Below are positions 19,331 through 27,878 of a DNA stretch of 27,878 nt, in pieces. Location: positions 1-27,878 of the forward strand of contig NW_014013547.1 of assembly GCF_000611645.1 (NCBI RefSeq). Reading direction: 5' to 3'. A model generated the notes under the pieces. It saw only the letters and a program-made list of their open reading frames with translations, had not been told where the DNA came from and searched no databases. Each line of letters starts with the position of its first letter. Within the stretch, counting starts at the first letter, position 1. The stretch is from Monoraphidium neglectum (Eukaryota > Chlorophyta > Chlorophyceae > Sphaeropleales > Selenastraceae). The position numbers were made by a program, and so were the translations under genes.

Positions 19331-21216
19331 CAACAACAGGCTGCACCGCGGGGCCTGCATGGCAGCAGTCTGGCAGGCGTGTCGCGGCAGCAGCAAAGCG
19401 TTTCATCTGTTGCAACGGGGCAGCCTCCCGGTCGCTTCAGCAGCAATTACGGGCTCTTCAGCACCTTCGGGCACCTTGCCAGCGAGTACGAGCGGGCGGC
19501 GCAGGCAATCAGCCATGCGCGGCTAGAGCACAAGGCCAATCAGGCGCAGGTATGTTTGTTCAGGCTGTCCTGGGGCCGAGACTGCTGCCATGCACCAGGA
19601 GCAGGCAGCGGTGCTGCGGGAGCGGGTGCAAAGTACTGCGGATGGTTTGGCCAGCAAACATGTTCTTGCTGGGATTGCCTGGTGACATAACGAGGGTGCA
19701 ATGCGGGAGCATCGTTGGAAATCCAACACCCCACATGCACGTGCGCTGCGCGCGCTGTGCACCCATTGCTCCTCGCAGGTGTGCGGGTCTGATTTTGTGG
19801 TGCGTTCCTGCCCCCTCGGACTCAAGGGGGTCCCTGCTTTTGCAGAGTTCTCGTTCGACAGCCGCCCCTTTGTGGAGACAGACCATCTTGGCCGCCCCTG
19901 CCCAGACACAGCCCAGCAGGTGCGAGGTTGAAGCTGCGCAGCCAACCAACGCTTGCATCTGCAGCCCCGCCCCACAGCAAGCGGGTCAACAGCAATGCTG
20001 CATATTGTGGCTGAGTTTTTTTGTTGGGACAACTGATCGTCATTAACGAAATTGGACCCCCACCCCTCTGTCCCGGCCCCCTCCAGATGGCAGCCGCCCC
20101 CAGGTATGGCATGTTCTTGCCAGCCGGCGGCCGCGCGCCTTCTCCGAGCGCCACGCTCAAGAGCCAGGCAGGCGACTTGCTGGCGCAGCTGGGCCGTCAG
20201 ATCGGGCGCGACTTTCCCGCCAGTTTCTTGCAGGTGAGAGAACAGTCTTTGGAAGAGTAACAACGGGCAATCTAAGCGGAATGAGGCTGTAAAAGCCTAC
20301 TCACCAGGGCAGGTGCTCATGTATGACCGCTGATTTCTTGCATTGAATTTTATACGCGTTGATGTATTGCTGGCAGTGCATCGCCATGCTCAAATGTCAG
20401 CCGCTGCCGCCTGCTGCCCAGCTCAAGCTTTGTTCCAATTCTTCTGAGAGCTGGTTTTGGTGTGTCGCGTCATTTACGCTCTGTGTTTGCTCAAGCCGCA
20501 GCATCGTCGCCTCACACAGAATTCATGTCCCACCAGCTGCATTGGCAGCAGACCTTGCGCCAGCTGTGCTGGCAGCAAACCTTGCGCCAGCTGTGCTGGC
20601 AGCAGACCCTGCGCCAGCTGTGCTGGCAGCAGACCTTGCTCGACTCAACACTCATGCGCACGCAGGCATTCCAGGACTCGCGGGGCGCGATTGTTGTCAG
20701 CTTTGCTCGCACCGCGGCCGCCGCTGAAGGAGACTGCACCTCCTACATGAACCGGCTGGCCAAGGCGGGCCCCTTGGCTCTGCAATTCAGGTGTGCTGGT
20801 TGCAAACGCAAAGACGCGGCATATGCCGTTCAAAGGCGCGATATCATATTCGAAACAATCGGCAAGATTTTCGGACGCACTGCTCAACGGCCAAGCGCAG
20901 ATGTGTGCGCAAGGCATGCAGGCAAGGCATGACAGCCATGTGGTTGCGTCAACCCACCCGCACACTTCACAGGCTATGCAAGGACCCTTCCCGCTGGGGT
21001 TTCGTGGAGGACGAGGGGGACACCGCCTTCTATGCCCTGTGGCCTCCTTGGTCGCCGCACCGGCCAGAGCTGCCTGATGCGCTCGCCCGGCCGCAGCTGC
21101 CGCCGCCGCCCCCGCCCGAGGACGGGCAGGACGACGAGGCAGGGCCAGTGCTGCGGCGGGCAGCAACCGAGGCGCGGGGTATGGGACTTGGGGTGGGCAT
21201 CCGGGGACTGCTTTAG
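19157..21216 (+). CDS. Unrecognised protein with polyQ tract and 9-residue repeat, 5 exons
   Basis: Exons: 19157-19549, 19779-19919, 20087-20233, 20537-20790, 20973-21216 (TAG at 21214-21216). Every junction is GT-AG and in phase (0, 0, 0, 2), totalling 393 codons. The ATG at 19157 is the nearest in-frame start before the polyQ; an upstream exon spliced at the CAG before 19177 is possible. Residues 36-57 are Gln22, then H-Q-Q-Q. Next comes FGHLASEYERAAQAISHARL, then AFAEFSFDSRPFVETDHLGR (exon 2), a helical exon 3, and three copies of QQTLRQLCW (residues 231-257). The last part reads SRGAIVVSFAR, LAKAGPLALQF, RWGFVEDEGDTAFYALWPPW and a Pro/Asp/Glu-rich end. The C-terminal half looks conserved and globular, but I cannot name the family. 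No signal peptide or membrane segment is seen. Confidence 0.75.
19262..19327 (+). repeat. Pure CAG22 tract in coding sequence
   Basis: Twenty-two uninterrupted CAG codons within exon 1 of the gene starting at 19157, followed by CAT CAA CAA CAG. The downstream sequence is protein-like only in the Gln frame, so poly-Ala and poly-Ser readings are rejected. Confidence 0.9.
20546..20638 (+). repeat. 27-base in-frame tandem repeat
   Basis: Three full copies (20546-20572, 20573-20599, 20600-20626), differing at only one base each, plus the first 12 bases of a fourth. Each encodes QQTLRQLCW, and the fourth continues as QQTLLDSTLM. Confidence 0.92.
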
Positions 21217-21249
21217 ATTCAGCTTTGGATAGGAACTTGCTCGACAAGC

Positions 21250-21254
21250 TGTAA
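21250..21254 (+). terminator. TGTAA polyadenylation signal of the polyQ-protein gene
   Basis: Lies 34 bases after the TAG stop at 21214-21216. Confidence 0.65.
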
Positions 21255-21803
21255 TGAAATGAATCTGTCTTTCGGCCGTGCACTGGCGAAGAGAACACGC
21301 AGGGTTTTGAGAAACAGTGTTGTATTGCTTGTATGGTTGTGGTCCAACAAGCGCTAGGTATTTACAAGACTTGAGAGCACAGTTATTTGATTACTTATAG
21401 TGTAGCCATACTCCGCGGTTGATTGCCTCTGGGCTTGTCAACGCGTTCTAGCTGGTCAAACCTGGGTTGACCCAAGATTGGCCAGACCAAGAATGGACCC
21501 AAAGTCTGCCTGTGAGTCTGATCGGTTCAAGTAGGCTGGTGTATCACGCAAAAAGGTGTGTGGCTGTGGTACAGGGCCCCTGCGGCCTTATCTGGGAACC
21601 TTGGCGGGACTTGTGAAGGTTGGCAGCTGCCGTCCTTGCTGTCCTTGTACCTGTATACATTGCAATTCGGTATTAAGACGGCCGCACATAATAACGCTGC
21701 AGCGGCCTACACACACAGTCTACCCTGCCGAGAACAACCTTGAACTTTCGTGCAGCTCGTTAGGCCTCTTGCCGTCCTACCCGGATCTCGAAGCACGCGA
21801 CTG
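21255..21803. other. Spacer upstream of the secreted-protein gene
   Basis: Relatively AT-rich and without a supported gene. It contains GTCAAAC at 21455-21461 and GTTGAC at 21466-21471 around a short palindrome (TGGGTTGACCCA). It presumably holds the promoter and 5' UTR of the gene starting at 21804, but no clear TATA element was identified. Confidence 0.5.
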
Positions 21804-24800
21804 ATGACAGCAGGACGCTTCATGGTGCTCGCGGCATGCGCGGTCATCATGCTGCTGAGCGGCAGCGCCCTGGCAGTCGCGCAACCACCCTGCAAGGTAA
21901 GTGTTGGCTCTACTTAGGTGCCACCACTGGGTGCCCCGCCCAACGGCCCCACACTTGCCAGCAAGCATTACTGCTGTGCGGAGTGGCAGCTCAAACAACC
22001 TTTGTGCGCATGTCTGCAGATCTACAAGACGTTTGTGCCTTCAACCACCACCAGCAGCATCATTGTTCCTGATGATTTTGAGGTGCGGTGACTAGGCTGT
22101 GCGCCTCGCAGCAGGACTTTGTGAGACGGCTTTGCGCAGGGTGGACAACGAGTGCAGCTGCCATCTGAACGTCTTGCAGCTTGTGGTGCTGGCAGCGGTT
22201 GGCGCTGGGTAGCTACCACATGCGCAAAGTAGCGCGGTGCGCCCGCCGGCCGGCAACTAATTCGCAGATTGCGGCAGCTGGCATCAGCAGGCTCGGCCAC
22301 ATAATCACTATGTCGAATTCGACCATGAGCGATACGCACACGTCCTGCTTGAATCCCGCATCCGCAGGTGGCGAGCGTCAAGGTGATGGGCGCGGCTGCA
22401 GGAGAGGTCACGCACGGCGCCACCCCGGCGGTCGCCCTCCCGCTCGCCGAGGGGTCGTTTGCCAAGTCAAGGTCCTCCGGCCAGTGGACCCTGCGCGGCC
22501 AGGACAAGTGAGCCATTGATTAGCGGGCGCTGCAGGGGGAGGGGCCGGGGCTGCACAGCTGGCGCGCAGCCCGGTCGGCCGTGACGCGGTTTCCTTGTCT
22601 TGAGGTCGTGCGAGGCCGGGCGGGGACTGGCTGGGTTGGTGCGCTTGGTTCCTATCAAGTATTGTATGCCGCTCGGCATGCATGAATCTGTAGAAGAGTG
22701 CAACTTGAACCGGGATCCAACCCCGCTCATCAAGTTTGCCGCACCTCCGTCCCATGCCTGCCCCTCCCTCCTCAGCGCCATCATCAGCACCTGGGCCCTG
22801 CTGCTGTGCCCTGCCGCAACGGTGGCAGCTGAGGTGAGCACATAGATAGAGGACCAGGACATTGCACTACTGCTGTATGGCGACAATGGCAGATCAATCG
22901 AAGCGGTCAGCAGAATAGGTGCCTGGGCAATACTTAGCAGGCACTGTGCCGTCTTTAGGCGTGGGCCTCGGATTTGCTGATGCAATTGCTGCATTCGCTG
23001 CATCACACCGTGCAGGACGGCTCCGACGACAGTACAGTGTCTGAGGTGAGAGGCACCATGCCCACCACCAAGGGGAACCGGCATGCGCATGTGGCCTTAA
23101 AAGGCTGCGCCAGGCAACACAGCTGTGGATGGTGCAGCACGCTTGGAGTGGATAGCCGGCTCTCAGCTTGATGTGTTCCAGCCAGCACAGCACCAGATTT
23201 TATCCATGTATCCCAGCAGCAAACGACGTGCCCTTCCCCCCCCCCCCACACACACACACTGACCCTCTCTTGCCGCTGCTTCTCAATTCAACCCAGGTCC
23301 CCGCAGCCAGCACCCGCGTTGCCGCCGCCGCCGGTGCCGCGGACGCCGCCGCCCCCTCGGCCGCCGGCGCCATCGGCTTCGTCCAGGACAAGCGCGAGAT
23401 CAGCCAGGAGGCCAAGAAGGCCGCCTTCAACAACGCGGTCAACTACTTCACGGAGCTGTCAAACGTGAACGCTGAGAAGGTCAACAACGCGCTGCTCGCC
23501 GCGATCGCGGTCGTCGACAACAGCACCGCATCGGCGCGCAGCGCGATCTCGACCCTTGGGAAGGGCCTGACGGCCAAGGCTGTGGACCTCAAATCTGGCG
23601 GCGGGTCGCTCCTTGACAAGGTCGGTAGCAAGGATGGCGCGGGCGGTTGCACGCCAGTTGTTTGCAGGCGCTGGGTGTTGCAGGGGTTGGCTTGACCAAT
23701 ACCAGCACTATCAGGGCGCAGCGGCACAATGTGCGGGATTGCACCTGGCCGATTGACATTCCAACACGCACACGGCTCAGCGCGTGCGCTGCATGACGTT
23801 CATCACCTGCCGTACGACCGGCGCGCGGGCCATTGCAAACGGTCCCACGCAGGTCGGTGCCCTGAAGCAGGCGGGCGCGAACGAGGTGGCCAAGAAGGTC
23901 GAGAACGTCGCCGCCATGACCGCCGGCCTCGCGACTGCCGCTGGCTCCGCGACTTCCGACGCCGCCAACGTGGCAGGCACCGCCGGGGAGCTGTTCAAGC
24001 GCGCGGCGCAGGGCGTGTTTGGCGTGTACACGACCAAGGAGGGGCTGGCGAAGGCGCAGGTGCGGGTGCAGGCGGGCGGGGCCGCGGCCCCAGGGGATCT
24101 AAGTAGCTACCCTGAAACACAGGCGGCCGGCTTTGCGTCCGTCTTGGTCGGGGATGCGGCACCGGGGCGGAACTGATTGGCAGACTGGCTGCTCTACCAG
24201 TTGCCCATGCAGTGCGTGTGCTGCTGCCTGTGCCACCCGGGCAAAATTATTGGACCCTTTCATACCCCAGCACCGCAAACCTCCGCCGTTGCCTGGGTGC
24301 TTGGCCTGCCTGCCACCTGCCCATCGTGTTCTTTGCCAACCATCATGCTCCCTCTCTTGACCGGGGCACGTCCTGCGTCCTCAACCTCCCCCCCCCCCAA
24401 AACCAACCAGCTTGACGCCATGGTGGCCAACCACGTTGACAAGCTTAACTCCCTGGTGGGCGCCGGCACAAAGTCCCTCGAGAGCATCAAAGCCGGCAAG
24501 GGGCCGCTCACTGTCAATGGCATCGAGTTCCAGCAGGTGGGTCCAAGCGCAAGGGTGCGTTCCCTGCTGTGTTGCACTGGCCTGAAAGAAACAAACAAAC
24601 AAACAAGCATTGCATTGCTCTTCTTGCAGCATCCCGTGTCCACGCTTTTTGCATGTCGCAAACCCTCCCTCATTCGTCCCCCCGTCACTGATTTCATGCC
24701 TTCTGGCCAATGCAGGCCAAGCTGGAGGCCTTCTCGGCCGCCCTTGAGCGCGTCGCCGCCGCCATCCAGCGCGCCCCCACCCCCTCCGACATGGCGCTCA

Positions 24801-24919
24801 AGTCCCTCCAGTTCGGCCAGAGCGCGCTGGCTAATTCGACCTCCAAGCTGCTGGCGGGCATCTCCAAATTCCACAGCTTGATGGGCAGCGTGTTCCCTGC
24901 CGTCAAGCAGATGGGCTGA
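21804..24919 (+). CDS. Predicted secreted Ala-rich protein, 433 residues, 9 exons, unrecognised
   Basis: Exons: 21804-21896, 22020-22082, 22368-22507, 22776-22833, 22959-23045, 23297-23620, 23853-24059, 24411-24536, 24716-24919 (TGA at 24917-24919). All introns are GT-AG and all phases agree, giving 434 codons. The N-terminus is a clear signal peptide: MTAGR, a hydrophobic core (VLAACAVIMLLSG), and cleavage likely after SALA (residue 24). Exon 4 adds a second hydrophobic stretch (AIISTWALLLCPAATVAA, about residues 100-117) that could be a membrane segment. From residue 148 on the protein is Ala/Lys/Asn-rich and helical, with AFNNAVNYFTELSNVNAEK, GTAGELFKRAAQGVFGVYTT and LERVAAAIQRAPTPSD. There are two N-S-T sequons (exons 6 and 9) and few Cys. 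I recognise no domain. Secretion or cell-wall/extracellular-matrix association is inference. Confidence 0.82.
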
Positions 24920-25602
24920 AGGGGGCCGGCGGCGCACGGACGGCGTAGAGGCACGGGTTGTTGTGAGGCTTGGTAGGGTGGGGGTTGGCTGGGGCTCGGG
25001 GCGATCTTGGGCTCGGAGTGAGGTGGGGTTGGGTGCAGCTGCTGCGACAAGCGGGGTGCCGCGTGGTGCGATCCAATCATGTGATCGTGCCGTTTACTAA
25101 TGGGTGATGGCCGCATTGTTTTCTGTGTAGTCGTATCAAGGGACCTGCAAGCGCGACACTTGTGTAAAGTACTGCCTGTTAGGCCTCTGAACCCCATGAG
25201 CAAGCGGCGGAGCGTGGGAGGTGCATGGCAGGCTAGCCATTGGCACTTCAGCCCAGATAGAAACGCTGAATGCGTTAGTCATGCGGCTGAACCGCATGCG
25301 ATGGCATTTACAGCCAGGTGCTGATCATACTGCTCAGAGATCAGAGACTGCAGCGGGTGAGTGTGAAGCTTCGGGAAGTCGGACGAGATGGATGATGTCA
25401 CTTTTGGTCATCCGGAACCAAATGTCGTTTTGCCCCGCTTGTGATCCTCATGATATTTGATTGCTGCTATTCCTGATAGACAGGCTGTGACGCCTCGGAG
25501 CCCGTGACAACCAGCTTCAACCGCGTCAGCGGCCTTCGTTCCTGAGTTCCCGGCCTGGGGCTCGGGGCAACCGCATTGTGTTGCAGCATTCTAGACAGCG
25601 CA
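24920..25602. other. 3' UTR and spacer after the secreted-protein gene
   Basis: Holds TGTAA at 25163-25167 and then an AT-richer spacer leading to the FKBP-like gene at 25603. No gene was seen in it on either strand. Confidence 0.5.
25163..25167 (+). terminator. TGTAA polyadenylation signal of the secreted-protein gene
   Basis: First TGTAA after the stop, 243 bases downstream; this implies a fairly long 3' UTR, which is usual in these algae. Confidence 0.5.
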
Positions 25603-27878
25603 ATGAGCACGAGTCAGCCCCCCGCCTCTCCAAGCAGGGGCGGCGACGAAGCCGATCCGGGACCGCGCAGCGCCGCGCACTCTGACGGCCTGCTTGTCGA
25701 GCGTGTGGGTCCGCCAGACGATCTGCGCAAAAGCGCAGGCCTTGACACGTACCTAGACTCCCTAAGTGGCAAGGTGTTTCGGCCGTCAGCCGGAGACGCA
25801 GGTGCGAGGGGGCGGGGGCTGCCCGGCGCACGCTGTTTCAATGTGTGAGATCATGGCGGGGTTGGGAGTCGAGGAGCCGCGCACACACATGCGCACACGC
25901 GCGTGTAGCAGTTGTGGCATGTATTCTTACCCCGTAAAGGTTGCCAAGCAGCAGGCTCACATGTACCACAGCTTCAAACTCGTGCAGCGGTGCAGGTCCT
26001 GAAATGCTCATCCTCCCCCCCTCCGGATGCCACCCAACCCGCCTCGCCGTCCGCCATCCGCCGACGCCGACCGCAGTGGCTTTCAGCTGCCGCGTGCTGT
26101 CAGAGGGCGGAGATCTGCTGCATGATACCGAGGCGGAGGCGCCGCGCGTCCTGCTGCTGGGAGACCCTCTGGTGAGCGGCGAGGCGCAGCGGATTTTATA
26201 GGGCTCGCACTACCGACCCGACTCAATCACTCACATCACGCCCCGCGCCTGCTCGCATGCATGCGGGGGAGATGCTGTAAAAGCTCGCTTCTCAATGACA
26301 ACAAGCAAGGGGGACGAAACGCTGCGCGTTCGTGCCGGCCAGGGGCTCCCACGGGGCTCGCCACCTGGGCGCGTCTGAATGCGCCCACCCCTGCCGGTTG
26401 GCTGCCGCTCGCGCGAGCAGGTGCCTCTCGGCCTGTCAGCGGCGCTGCAGCGGCTCGCGCTCGGGGAGGAGGCGCGCGTGACAATCCCCATGTCGATGCT
26501 GGAGCTGGCCTCGGATGGGTCCGGTCAGTGGGTGCACTGCGCATTGGCGTGTCAGGGACCTGACAGGGTTTTGTGGGTTGCGAGCCATGCAGCTGTTTTG
26601 CGTTCTGCTGCATCATGAGGAACCCTGTGTGAACGGCGAACCCTGTGTTTGTGACATGTGCGTACAGAACGCCACTTCACGGCACATTCGGCACCCTTGG
26701 CAGACGCTTTGGCCGCACCCACACGCACTCCCATTGCCAACACCCTCTCTGAAAGCAGGCCGCTCGCGCGAGATGAAGCTGCTGACCGCGCGGTGCCGCG
26801 CCGCCGGCCGCGCCGACGACGACTGCGAAGCCCCTACCGACCAGGACGGCCGCTCCGGCGGCGGATGCGTCAACGGCAGCGGCAGCGGCGGCAGCGGCGT
26901 CGACGGCGACGCCAGCCGCGGCGGAAGTGCCCCGGCGGGTGCGGTCGCAGCGGGCCGCTCCACACCACATCAGCAGGAGGGCGGGCCTTCGTCCCCTCGC
27001 CCGCCGGCGTCGACAGACGCAGACGTCGCGCCGCAGCCGCAGAGCCCGGTCGGGGCGCAGGGCGTGGGGGCCCCCGACTCAATGGCCTCGACACTAGGCA
27101 GCAGGCAGTCGCTGCCGTCCGCAGCCGACGAGTGGGCATCACCCCTGCACAACGGCCGCCGCCTGCCGCCCCCGACCCCCGGCGCGGCCAGTCCCGCGCG
27201 CGGCGGCGGCAAGCCGGCGGCGCAGCCCCTGACTGCGGGCGCGGCCGCGCTCTCGGGGCCCGGCGGCGCGCAGCGGGGCGGCAGGGACAGCGGCGGCTCC
27301 CCCGTTGGTGCAGCCGTGCGGCGGCTGTCCCCCTCCAGTTGCTGCGGCCCCCACCAAGGGTCACCGCTGCTGCCCGAGGCGCCCCCCGCTGCTCGTCTGA
27401 GCGGCGACAGCAGCAGCAGCAGCAGTAGCAGCGGTAGCGACCCATCTGGCATCATCGCTAGTGCTACCGGCCAGCCGCGGCCGGCTGCTGTCGGCCAGGC
27501 GGGTCGATCTGGCGGCGCAGACGCTCGCTTGCGGGCGGATGGCAACGGCGGCGGCGGCGGCGCGGCGGCGCAGGCGCAGGGGTCTCCGCAGCACGGCGGC
27601 GACGACCGGCGGCGCGCCGGCCACAAGAATGCGAAAGGCGGCGACCACTCGACTGCCTCGGCGGCGGCGAAGTCCGCAGCCGCGACCATGAAGGGCCGTG
27701 GGCACAAGGGCCAGTCCAGTGGCGCCGAACCTCAGCTGGAGCTGATGCCGGAGCTCCCAGCCGTCGCCGCGTCCGCCTCCGCCGCGGCCAACGCGGACGC
27801 GCGCCTGCGAGACCAGGCTGGCGCCGGCGAAGCGAACGAAGCGGGAGGGGAGGCGGGGGCGGCGGCGGCGGCGGCGGC
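25603..27878 (+). CDS. Degenerate FKBP-like domain with long disordered tail, 5' part (3' end outside window)
   Basis: Exons: 25603-25801, 26077-26171, 26421-26523, 26759 to beyond the window. Junction phases 1, 0, 1 agree. The first exon opens MSTSQPPASPSRGG and contains LDTYLDSLSGKVFRP. Across exons 1-4 the order SAGDAVAFSCRVLSEGGDLL, then RVLLLGDPLVPLGLSAALQR, then LALGEEARVTIP, then REMKLL follows the FKBP peptidyl-prolyl isomerase fold (PGD-x-V, LG-x-x-x-V-x-x-GL-x-x-AL, GE-x-A). The aromatic pocket residues are gone: the usual HY-x-G is FSCR, the FD pair is missing, and the Trp after V-I is Leu, so catalysis is unlikely. From 26800 the frame is Gly/Ser/Ala/Pro-rich and disordered with a short Ser run (27410-27435), ending in GCG repeats at the window edge. 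If exon 3 instead runs on, it would add QWVHCALACQ. Confidence 0.7.

Noticed and set aside
1..27878. CRISPR array, tRNA, rRNA, bacterial operons or an intact transposon
   Set aside because: None seen by eye on either strand; the repeats present are microsatellites, short tandem duplications and dispersed short motifs.

Overview
The window looks like nuclear DNA of a green alga, most likely a core chlorophyte (Chlamydomonadales or Sphaeropleales). The grounds are very high GC, genes cut into many short exons by introns of about 100-400 bases, abundant CAG/CTG, TG/CA and poly-C tracts, Ala/Gly/Gln-rich low-complexity protein segments, and the algal polyadenylation signal TGTAA soon after several stop codons. 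No bacterial-style operon, tRNA, rRNA, CRISPR array or intact transposon was seen.

Layout. 2-1174 (+) is the 3' end of a gene for a MYND-zinc-finger protein. 1356-1892 (-) is a doubtful exon ending in a Gln-rich tail made by a CTG/CCG tract. 1893-3878 is a gene-poor stretch with a duplicated block. 3917-17327 (-) is the dominant gene: a 32-exon homologue of the centriole cartwheel protein BLD10/CEP135. I could assemble it exon by exon with matching intron phases into about 1,375 codons. 17328-19156 is a lower-GC spacer with faint minus-strand similarity to the fumarylacetoacetate-hydrolase (FAH) family. 19157-21216 (+) is a five-exon gene for an unrecognised protein of about 392 residues with a polyQ tract and an in-frame 27-base tandem repeat. 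21804-24919 (+) is a nine-exon gene for a predicted secreted, Ala-rich protein of 433 residues. 25603 to the window end (+) is the 5' part of a gene for a degenerate FKBP-like domain followed by a long disordered tail.

The genes do not form an obvious pathway. BLD10 implies that the organism builds centrioles or basal bodies. The points most worth a second look are in BLD10: an assembly gap flanked by identical 42-base ends that is probably not a real gap, three introns that require GC rather than GT donors, and two decayed tandem copies of an exon end with its splice donor inside the next intron. Exon boundaries were set by hand from GT/GC-AG sites and reading phase and have not been checked against transcripts.
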